Source: Chromera velia (lineage: Eukaryota; Sar; Chromeraceae). Taken from it: DNA of 22,500 nt. The notes beneath the pieces are model-generated. The model was not told the origin of the DNA and searched no databases. It worked only from the letters and a program-made list of their open reading frames with translations. Of this stretch, positions 1 through 9,038 are shown one piece after another (position 1 is the first letter of the stretch; each line of letters starts with the position of its first letter). The translations under genes and the position numbers were made by a program. Location of the stretch: NCBI GenBank assembly GCA_018398765.1, contig JAHBMJ010000041.1, positions 7,755 through 30,254 of the forward strand. The letters run 5' to 3'.

Positions 1-1600
1 GGGGGGGGGGGAGGGGAGCAAGCGGGTGGCAGAGATGGTGTCAGGTGTTGTGTGGACGGAGTTTGAATTTGTTTTTCCGGATCGCCCAGAGGGACCCGAG
101 ACTGAAATGAGGCTCGGGGGAGAGGGGATGGAGGACAGAGAAGACAACGTCCGAAAGTCCGCAGGGCAGAAGAACGGGTTTCTGGAGGAGGAGGCACAGC
201 TGCTGGCGTGAGGCTGGTCTCTGTTCGCTCATTTGTTTTTTTGCAACTAGATGATTCAACGTATACATCGGAGTGTCGGAAAGGTCTGCAGTTGGGGAGT
301 AGGGGGCATCGGAAACTTGACTGAGACGCTGCCTGATGCAGCTGAGACAGCCTCAATTTCAGTCTGTCAAATCAAACAAGCACAGAGTGTCGTTGAATTG
401 CAGTCGAGGTAAGTCGAAGCCCTCGAGGCAGTTCCCGCACACCAACGAGAGGGAACTACAGAGAGATCTTTTGAATGTAATAATTCATGCATGTGATTGT
501 TTTATATTGTTTTCAGACAGATTTCGTCTGTTCTCTATGTATGCGCATCAAGAGAGAAATACGGAATCAAATACGATACTTGGAAACAAGAACACTCATT
601 ATAATGTTTTGTATTATTTTTTTGATTTGTCTTTAGCGTACTTTAGCGCTAGTTTTAGCACTCTTGCAATGACGGAAGGTCATAGAATTTGATTTACATA
701 TAAATCTTTTTAGTAACTTTAGATCGTACTGAAAAAAAAATATGTGATTGACACTTATGCAGAAAGCGCCAATATAAGAAATAACCAATACAAGAAAAAG
801 ATTGAAATGAAGCTAAAGCACGACATGAACCTAAATGCGACTTAAAAAAATATAATGAAGATGATCTTAGATAATCTCTATTTGCAGCATCGTTTTTTAA
901 GAGACCATCTACGCCTGCGCTGTAGACAGTCAAGACACCGTCCAGATATATATGCGGCTTTGGCTTTCAAAACACCATAAATGATCCGCGCCTGCAGCGC
1001 CGCCGGCACGGACTTTTAAGTTTATCTAAAAATGCGGCTTAAACTTTTAAGTGGTAGTATTAAAGACTGACTTTAAAGTGGTAGTTCAGTTTAAGAAGGT
1101 CGATAAAAAGTTTAGGGAGGTCGTGAAGACCGTGCATTGGTCTGGTTCTGGAAAGACGGGGTGTAACAGGGTGTTAGGGTGTCTCCAGCTATCTCTAGCA
1201 GTCTTTGATTTTTTTTTTTCGTTTATTTTCGTTTTACCGGGTTTTATCGCCTAGACTTGTATGCTTTGAAGGCGTTAAATCAGATGCCAAGTACTCAAGT
1301 TACTTTAATTCTAAAATTCAAAAAAGAAATACTGGGCAGAACAATGCTTTGAAAAAAAAAATATCGTACGCCAGGGGCGAGTGGGGTGTTTTTTGCCCCC
1401 GTAAAGCGGCGTATTTCCATAAAAAACTCGTTTTCATAATTGGTAAGGAGTTAGAAGCTGAAACTCTTCTCTCAAAGTCTCAATTCTTTCTCTCCCTTTC
1501 TCTCTTGCATTTCAATACTAAAACTCATTTCGTTTTTAGCAGCATTTTGCCCCTTTGCCAGATGGCCTCAGATCTAGCCTCAGATCGGAATGAGAAAGTC
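1..1600. other. AT-rich spacer, no supported gene
   Basis: The window opens on a G-run, as often seen at a gap or homopolymer edge. Short open frames exist on both strands, the longest about 138 codons, but none has a recognisable motif, a coding-like neighbour or splice sites of the TGCAG type used elsewhere in this window. Base composition is AT-rich from about 450 to 960, with long A and T runs. I see no RNA gene or mobile-element signature. Confidence 0.5.
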
Positions 1601-1619
1601 ATTCAGATAAAGGAAAAAT

Positions 1620-2111
1620 GATGCCGCGTATGCTTTTTCTTCAATTATAAACCGTTTGCGGCACAGGCTAGACCTGTGCGGGCCAGCCAAGGAGGTCTGA
1701 TGCATCTAGGCACTTTCCTTGGAAACTGCACGTCGGACATTCGGCATTCGGGCGGGAGGCCAATCCTCCGAACATAAATCCTAATCCTAATCCTAATCAC
1801 TTATCACTAGACTTATCACTTAACCAACTCGGACCATTAAACGCAAACAGGTACTTAAGAATATAGACATAGTGTGATAGTGATAGTGATTTAATTAGTG
1901 CCCTTGGTAGAGCACATATAGTTACATACACTAGCACATACAGTATCACACGAATCACAATTATTAATTGATTGATTGAAGGGTTTCATACAGTATGTCC
2001 ATCTGATTGATTCCGCTATTCAGTAATAAGTGATTTAGTGGTGCCCTGGAGCACTGTCGCCGTTTTGTCTTTGTTTAGAGGTCGCCCCCGCAAACGGCAG
2101 GGGGTTGTGCA
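1620..2111 (-). repeat. Possible 3' trailer of the LINE-like relic, with hairpins and a CCTAAT tandem
   Basis: Read on the minus strand this follows the LINE-like coding relic. It holds a 3.7-copy CCTAAT/ATTAGG hexamer run at 1777-1798. Three short inverted repeats lie close together. The first is a perfect 7-bp stem with a 5-nt loop (1661-1667 with 1673-1679). The second is a 7-bp stem (1687-1693 with 1716-1722). The third is a 5-bp stem (1755-1759 with 1765-1769). LINE 3' ends often carry stem-loops and short tandem tails, so a trailer is a reasonable inference, but no target-site duplication was found to fix the boundary. Confidence 0.3.
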
Positions 2112-2990
2112 TCATTGCTGAGGCTCAGACCACACCCCGTGGCCCGCCTGGTTTCCCAGGCCGCGATCCACTAACAACTGTTCTGAACTTTGTAGGCTTT
2201 GGGCCGCTGGCTGAGAGGGAGCCATTCCAAAGATAACACCAATGACACCAGACGATAGGGCATTTCGGCTTTGTTGGCGCGCTTCCTGCATCCTTCTCTC
2301 TGCTTTGCTCTCTCCTCCCGCTCGCATCTTCCTCCCCTTTTCCATTGCTTCCAGAATATTTTTGTATTCTTCTTTTCTTCTTTCCTCTCCTCCCCTTCTC
2401 TTTGTGATTACTCCGTGCCTTTGTGCCTGTACCGTCTCATCCAGTAAGCTTCCCGGTGCGTACCTTCCTGGTCTCTCCTTAAAGACTCTTCTGCGGAATG
2501 CTGCCTTCCCGAGAAACTCATCCATCGCGGGATGCCCTTCATTCATCAAAAAGGCAAAAAGAGCGTCCGTTCGAGGGGTTCTTTCTCCCCCCCTTTCTCT
2601 CTGCAAATTTCTGTGGCTCTCTTTTCTCTCTTCTCGTTCCAATCTCTTTGCAACGCTTCATACATTTTTGCTCTCTCTTGGTCGTACACTGGCCGGGCAT
2701 TCTGTCAACATATGGATCTCATCGTCCAGCACCTCTTTATCCATCCATCCTTCACAGAACGGGCACAGCTAGTCTCTTCTCCAATGGTACCCTCTGTTTT
2801 CCTTTCTGTGGCACCTTCTCCTTTGTTGCTGCCAGCGTTCTGTCTCCCACTCTGCAAGCCGCTCTTCTCTTATGCTCGTTAGTCTTCCGTAACAAAATGG
2901 TACCCTTCCTAGCTTTTCTTTCTCTATTCTTATTCCTTCTCTTGGTCTATCTTCTGATGTTTTCCCGAACAAAGAGAGGTGGAGTCTGTT
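2112..2990 (-). mobile_element. Relic of a LINE-type (non-LTR) retrotransposon ORF, C-terminal zinc-motif region
   Basis: One minus-strand frame from about 2987 down to 2112 is open apart from two internal stops, one at 2769-2771 and one near 2660. Just after the first stop it reads LCPFCEGWM, then DDEIHMLTECP, giving a C-x2-C-x13-H-x4-C arrangement. That spacing and the (D/E)DE-x-H-x-L-x-x-CP ending are typical of the zinc-binding segment C-terminal to the reverse transcriptase of many LINEs. A charged stretch (EERLAEWETERW) precedes it. A segment reading FLMNEGHPAMDEFLGKAAFR follows, like the helical tail in such proteins. No reverse-transcriptase or endonuclease motif is visible upstream, so this is a 5'-truncated, decayed copy. 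It could instead be a decayed host zinc-motif gene. The family call rests on the motif alone. Confidence 0.42.
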
Positions 2991-3039
2991 TCCGTTTGCT
3001 TTTGTTCTGTGCGGTTCTGTGTATGTCTGCCATGTGAAC

Positions 3040-4090
3040 TAGGGGGAGAGGCAAATAAGAATTGAGACAACTTGAAGCATATGGGCCAATTTGAAAGCGA
3101 CTGCAACTGAACAGCCGGTAGCTGAGTACTGGAGAATCAGGATGTCGCGTTTTTTTCGCTTCATCTTGACTATCTTCTTTCTGTCCATGTGCAACAGGAG
3201 ATGGAAAACGATCCTGGATCGATGTGTGAGGGGTTCAAATACTAACGGTCGACAAACACCACAATTGAAAAAAGCGGCACAGGGAGAGTCACACACACGA
3301 CAGACAGACAGAGAAGGAACACATAGAAACGTAAATTGCGAAAGAAGGAAGGATACAAAGATGACGAGAAGGAGGCAGAGGGCCGAGCGAAGGGGGTGAC
3401 GGAGAGACTGCAGATGGTAAAACTTTCCTTCGAAACCAACCTGTTGCTGCCGCTGCTACTTGCTGCCAGAGAGGACCAGGAAATCGGTCACTGCAAGCAA
3501 CATAAGGGGTTGCAAGAGAAGTGAGTAGAGAATCTGTGTGCCTTTCTACCCACCCGATACCTATCTATTCTGACTAACATATCCGTTCTCTCTGTCTGTA
3601 CTTGTGCCTATCTCTTCCATATCCCAACTCGGTCTTTACACACACTATCTGCATCAATCAAGCTCCTCTCTTCACTCGCTCTTCTAGGCCTCTCTTCCCA
3701 AAGTCCTTCATAGCACAACTATCTAATTCATTAGCCCTGTAGCCCTTTCTGTTCCTCTCTTTTCCTTTGTAGCCGTTTAGCCTTCTACACCTGTCTAAAG
3801 CTCCGTTCTCCAAAGCATATTTCTCTATCTCCTCCTAAGCTCGGCCCGGCTCAGCCGACTAGCTGACACTACCTGCCTCTATGTATACTACACTAACCCC
3901 TCTGCACCCTTCTACACTAAGCTGCTGGTGGTTTTCTTCCTCGGGCCCAAACAGAGTTGTCTGTGTTTGCCTTGCTTCTGCGCACCAAGATGCGACTGAA
4001 GGAGCAAGCGCTGGCGACCTCACCGAAGGTGACCTACATTTCTTGCATAGCGTCACTCGGCGGCTTGCCCACTTCCAGCTTTTGAAAGTG
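3040..4090. other. Spacer, no supported gene
   Basis: Short overlapping open frames occur on both strands, but they are low in complexity (Arg/Glu/Lys-rich on one strand, Ser/Phe/Leu-rich on the other) and have no motif. The stretch from about 3540 to 3860 is strongly pyrimidine-rich on the plus strand. Nothing here resembles an RNA gene. Confidence 0.45.
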
Positions 4091-4093
4091 GGG

Positions 4094-4158
4094 GTCTGTC
4101 TGTCTGTCTGTCTGACTGTCTGTCTGTCTGTCTGCCTATCTGACTGCCTATCTGACCT
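4094..4158. repeat. GTCT tetranucleotide microsatellite, degenerating to CTAT/GACT units
   Basis: A run of TGTC/GTCT units is interrupted by single CTGA units and decays into CTATCTGA-type units. The same motif recurs in introns 8 and 12 of the Patched-like gene, so it is a genome-wide simple repeat and not specific to this site. Confidence 0.85.
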
Positions 4159-4159
4159 G

Positions 4160-5400
4160 CGAGCCCAATACGAAAGGTCGCGACCATAGACCTCTAATGA
4201 GTATGAGGGATGCAAGGTTCCTTTTGAGAACACGAGCCTGGGTCCTTTCTAGAAGGGCCAGAAAAACTAGCCCCACAGCAGATGAATGTTGCAGCTCTTT
4301 AGTCAATCAGACTGGAAGTCTGACCTGGAGGCCGTTGCCTGATGTGTCCCCTCCTGGCGAGGTCTTCCCAGCCTGAATTTGACCATCTGCATTTATTAAT
4401 AGTACGAAAGACATAACAGCAAAAAGTGGAAGTATGTATTTCTACGTTTTCGGTGTCGACAGTTACCAGTCCAGCTCTACTAACTGATGTAGAGGCAATC
4501 TGAGAAAGGTAAGAGAGAGAGGAACAGAGACCGGGGAGGCGCCGGGGATGTATATGTACAACACAACGCCGACTTTAATTTACGAGGGAATGCGAGTTAC
4601 TCTCTGAGCGAGGGAATGCGAGTTACTCTCTGAACCTGCTGGAACTTCACTGTATTAGCTTTGCGGAATAGACTCTTTGCAAATGAGGTTGAGATAACAA
4701 AGGTTTGATGGAGCTTCAGAAGACCACATTCATGCAGGCAGAAGAGAAAAAGTACATGAGGATTGTCATGCTGCTTGCGTAGACACCTGCATGCGGCCAA
4801 CTTAATTGTCGTGAGACCCTTTTTCTATTTCTCTGCTTCTTTCCGTCTCTTGGAAAACCTCGCATACAAATTGAGGCTGAGAAGGAGGTCTCTCACACAC
4901 CTTCTCAATGCAGAATCCCCCCTCAGAGAAAATGGAGAAAGAGAAGGCGGCCCTTTTGTGAGCAGAACTGCTCTGTAGTCCCGGTCAAGGCGCCCACACA
5001 CCAAAGCTCAGCGGACTCCGTGTATCGCTTGCTATTAAGTATATGTGCGCTGCAAATGTCCTCCATTCTCTTGGGTAGCTGTGTCGATCAATCTGGTTCG
5101 ATCATGAACTGAGTGTCGAAGATTGTTGATCGAGCGAGTGATCGAGAGATGAAGATATATACAGCATGATACAGCTGGAAATAGTTGGAAAGAAAGAGAA
5201 TCATCCTGACCCCCCCATGGGGCTGCTGCGGCGGTGGCCGGGGCCCCGGAAAGCGAAGCGGGGGGCACTTACCAAACTCTCCCATGGTCCCGGAAAGCGT
5301 CAGATAATTGCGTGCGTCAAATTTATTTGCGCGCGCATGCAGACGAAAATCGGATCTGCGTGGATTGAAGTGCGCCCTTTGAAGCAATGCCCTATAACTG
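4160..5400. other. Spacer upstream of the Patched-like gene
   Basis: No coding region can be supported. The stretch holds the 26-bp tandem duplication at 4583-4634 and a GC-rich patch at about 5210-5290, with CCCCCCATGGGG and GGGGCCCCGG self-complementary stretches inside otherwise mixed sequence. The patch could belong to a promoter or 5' leader. That is inference from its position, about 400 bases before the ATG. Confidence 0.35.
4583..4634. repeat. Two-copy 26-bp tandem duplication
   Basis: The unit beginning CGAGGGAATGCGAGTTAC occurs twice head to tail with a 26-bp period, and the copies differ only at the last base. The near-identity points to a recent duplication or slippage event. It lies in spacer with no coding support. 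Confidence 0.85.
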
Positions 5401-5406
5401 CCTCAC

Positions 5407-5575
5407 CTGAATCATTCTGTCGAAACTTCATCATTAGTGCATCAATTCTGTGAGTTTTCTTCATATAGTCCAAATTCCCTTGTCTTTTGACATAGATACG
5501 CATTCGCCTGACCGCCATTTCGAGGTTCGTGCCCTCCTTGCAAAGCGGCAGTCGAGCAACAGGAACCGTTGCCAT
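5407..5575 (-). CDS. Doubtful first exon of an unidentified minus-strand gene, head to head with the Patched-like gene
   Basis: A minus-strand frame begins ATG at 5575, with a further in-frame start at 5629. It reads as a mixed, protein-like sequence (start MATVPVARLPLCKEG, later NLDYMKKTHRIDALMMKF) and reaches a possible donor CAG|GTGAGG at about 5407-5406, in phase 1. I do not recognise the product. Downstream exons could not be fixed: several TGCAG acceptors to the left are phase-compatible but each leads to a stop within about 30 codons. If real, its start lies about 100 bases from the Patched-like ATG, which implies a shared bidirectional promoter. It may equally be chance reading frame inside the 5' leader of that gene. 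Confidence 0.22.
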
Positions 5576-5674
5576 TTGACTTGACTGACTGTTCATTTGG
5601 AGGCCCTCTCGTGTCTCGTGCATATTCATCAGGAGGTCTTAACTACAGACTCACACTCTTTCTGACGTTCTAAC

Positions 5675-8663
5675 ATGTCTTACTCACCCGTGGACGGCAG
5701 GCCGGCTGCCTCCCACGGGCGGTCGTCCAGTGGGAAGTCGAAGGCCGAGGAGAAGCCTTCTTGCTGGCAGAAGACGAAGAAGTTCTTCGGCACAGCGATG
5801 GAAGTGAGAGATAAGGCGCTCGATAGGTTCGGAGACTGGTTTGCAATCCTTGCAATGGCCATCTGGAAGTATCCTTGGCTGGTCAGTCGGCGTGGCAAAG
5901 ACCGGATAGTTGCTTTTGCTGTTTGTATATCTTGTTTCTGGATTTGCGATCGGATCTATGCAACACAGATCTTCACTGTGCCCTTGTTGCCTCCCCTGCC
6001 TGTTTGCAGACTATCATCGGATCTGTCCTTCTGTGTGTCATCTTCTGCATCGGTCAGTCCACTGAAATGTATCCGGGCACTCGCTGTTTACACTCATCAA
6101 CACCTGCTGTAGAGTCAAAGCAAAAGTGTCTGACCTTTGTCTCTCCCATTTATTCCCCATTCCAGGTCTGCTCCCCGGTTTCTTCGGCCGAGTCGAGGGA
6201 GCCGAAGCTCTGTACTCTCTCCCGAGCTCTGAGGCCAGAGACGCCCAGGCAATCTTCCTGGAGAGGTTCCCTGAGAGCAACATGAGGGCCAACACTCTGA
6301 TCTTGACTTCCTCTGCTGGGGATGGAAGGAACATTCTCACTTACGACTTCCTAGAAAAAGTCACGGGCATCGATCGGTGAGTCAATCAGGCGCAGAAGAA
6401 AGCAGAGGAGGGTTGCCCTGACAGAATGGGGAATTCCGGAAGATCCAACAGCGTTTCGGGCATTCACACACCTTTTGCGACGCCGAGAAGTACAAGCCAG
6501 AGAAGAGAGGAGAAGAGAAGAGGAGAGAAGTGAGGAGAAGAAGGGGAAAGGCACAAAATGAAAAACGAGAGGCGTGTAATGATATCAGGTTAACCTGGTT
6601 GTAAGATCATTCTCTGTTTCACAGTTGAATGAATATGGGAAGAGGCCCTCCCTATCTTAAAACACTCGGCACGGCTTTCTAAGCGTGCTGTATGAGCCAT
6701 GGTGTGCCAGTCCCCCTCCTCTTTTTGTTTTCTCTTTGCGCCTGTTTGAATCTCAACGGTGCTTTCCAACTTTGCCACTCCAATCGTTGCATTGCAGGCT
6801 TGTGAGGGGGAAGGCAAGAAACCCGAAGACCAACAAGAACCTGTTCTTCGATGATGCGGAGACGGGCGAACGTGTGGAGTACGAAGACGTGCGTCCGTCA
6901 GCTTTTGTTTGTTCACTGATGTAATGTAATTACGGGCTTTTTGTGAGCAACAGCGAGAGGGGTGGGCAGCATGCGGTGGAGGCGACAGCTGACAGTGTGA
7001 AGGGAAATCAGCCGTGCTCTTGTCGGTCTGTCTGTCCTGCCTCCTCTTTGGTCTCTCTGTTCTGTTTTTGTACTCATTGCTTGTTTTCTCCTGTTTTCTC
7101 TGGTGTCTTGAGTACAACGAATGAATCTTCTCCAAATCCTTTTTTTTCCTTCCCTTGACTTCCCTCGCAGGTCTGCCCCCGGCTGCCAACCGGTGTGTGT
7201 GATGTTCAGGGCGTCCTTGCAATGACGGCCAACCTGGGTGCAGTGGAGGGGGTCAACTGCACTGCGTCATCCCCGGGGGCAGCCACGGATCCTTTCTGTG
7301 ACGTGCCCCCCCACCTGCACGTGCAGCAAACGCAAATTGACGCTTTGGATCAGATCGTCACAGAGGCAGAAGCAAGAATGTCCATTCTTCCAGACTACGA
7401 CAGAGAGACCTTTATCGAAGCCGGAGAACTCGAGCAAAGGCTGGGACTGGACCAGAACAGACCGGAAATCTACGTGTTTGGGGGTTTGGTATTCAACCCG
7501 GTAGGTCTCTTTGACTGTCTATCTGCTTCTGTATCTATCAGTCACCTTTTTGTGCGTCTCTCTGGGTATCTGTGGCTTTGTTTTTTCGTCGCTCTCCCTT
7601 CACCCTCCTGTGTTCCCCCCCATCTCTTTCTCTTTCCATTTAGAGAGTCGCATCTTCTCTCTCTGCATACATTTATTTATGTTCCTTTGTCCTTCCTTCC
7701 CTCCTTTCTGCAGTGGACCTCCAGGGCGTTTGTGCCTGAGTACCTGCTCGGTGGGATCAAAAAAGAGCGTTGCTACAGGCTCTTCCGACTCTCTGATATC
7801 GAATCCGTGGCAGACACCTCTCAGGCTGACGAGATCGTCTTCACAGCCCCGTTCGGAAACGGAATCCCCGTGAACCTCACAGCAGAAGCAGGCCTCGGGA
7901 TGATGGACGTGCGTGAGTCGATCAGACAGAAAGAAAGGTTGACTGCATGCCTGTGTGGGGCCTATCCAGTAGCTGAAGGAAGTCGCTTTGGACACTTCAA
8001 AAGAGCGAGAAAGGGGCACCGTTTCTTTTCGTGGAGTCGTGTGCATTGCTCGCGATGCCGTCTCTCTTGCTCGTTCCGTGCGAAAAACTCTTCTTCATTT
8101 CTGAAATGGAAAATTATAAGTCCAACACGGCACACCACCCTGCTCTTGCCACGCGCGTGACACGAAAGCGTGTCCTGCATTTCACAAAACGACAAATGAG
8201 AGAGGTTTCATTCGGGTTGATTGGTAATATAACCCTCTGAATCTTTGTTTCCTTCGTTTTTTGCAGGTCGAGTGCATCACTGAGACGTCAGCCTATCTGA
8301 TGCTCTACAACACAAAGAACGCAACAGTGGAGGAAGTGGAGAGGTCCAAGGGGTGGGAGAATGCTCTTCTCACAGTGAGTCCAGCACCAGCAATGGTTTC
8401 TTCAGTTGTTTACCCCCTTCCTCATTTATTGTTTCTTTCTTTCTTTCTTTCTTTCTTTCTTTCCTTCCTTCCTTCCTTCCTTCTTTGTTTCTGGCCTACG
8501 TGCAACCTTTCGAAGGCGTACGGATCTTGAGAATGGCATAACAGCACCCAAAACCTCTTTCACCCTTTTTCTCCCCCCTCCTTCCTTTCCTCCCTTCCTC
8601 CATGCAGGTGTTCGAGGACTTCGACCCTCCTGAGGGTATGGAGATCTTCTATACTGCCTTCAG
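5675..8663 (+). other. Patched-like exons 1-8: N-terminus, TM1 and first lumenal domain
   Basis: Exon 1 encodes a cytosolic N-terminus of about 60 residues rich in Ser/Lys, then the start of TM1, which is completed by exon 2 (TIIGSVLLCVIFCIG). Exons 3-8 encode about 325 residues between TM1 and TM2, the position of the first lumenal or extracellular domain in RND proteins. Sequons NCT, NLT and NAT lie in exons 5, 6 and 7, consistent with exposure to the secretory lumen. Several Cys residues in exons 5 and 6 (for example GVCDVQ, PFCDV, ERCYRL) could form disulfides. Intron phases: 0 after exon 1, 1 after exon 2, 2 after exon 3, 0 after exons 4-7, 2 after exon 8. Confidence 0.8.
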
Positions 8664-8682
8664 GTCAGACACACAGACAGAC

Positions 8683-8717
<35 letters not shown>

Positions 8718-9004
8718 AGCCTTAATTGGTGTGTGTGGGGGGGTGGAGGAAACAAAAGCAGGGACTCTGGAGCGTATCGAGGGAATACTAAAGCCACGAT
8801 CAATCGCACCTTGCATGCCACATCATTACGATGAAAGTGCCTCTCTCACTTGGAATGAGCAAAGAAAAGCCCGTGCTGAGTAGACGTTTTGTAGTCCATA
8901 GACTGCGGGTATTTTGCCCTTTTGCCTGAGTATCAGCGTACCTTGATGCCCGTCTGTCTGTCTGTCTGTGGAGAAGAAGAAGAAACATATAGTCTCTCTG
9001 TTTC

Positions 9005-9038
<34 letters not shown>

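Noticed and set aside
1777-1798. CCTAAT hexamer run as a telomeric repeat
   Set aside because: Under four copies, interstitial, and not the TTTAGGG-type unit expected for algae of this kind. More likely a tail or chance tandem.
2242-3037. Plus-strand open frames of 116-179 codons
   Set aside because: They are Ser/Leu/Phe-rich, overlap each other in several frames and lie antisense to the LINE-like frame, whose motif gives it better support.
3225-3245. GGGGTTCAAATAC as a tRNA T-loop
   Set aside because: No matching T-stem, anticodon stem or acceptor stem could be found around it.
7195-8160. Single 321-codon plus-strand open frame as its own gene
   Set aside because: It is exon 5, intron 5, exon 6 and part of intron 6 read through. 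The intron part is low-complexity, and good GT-AG sites bound the exons.
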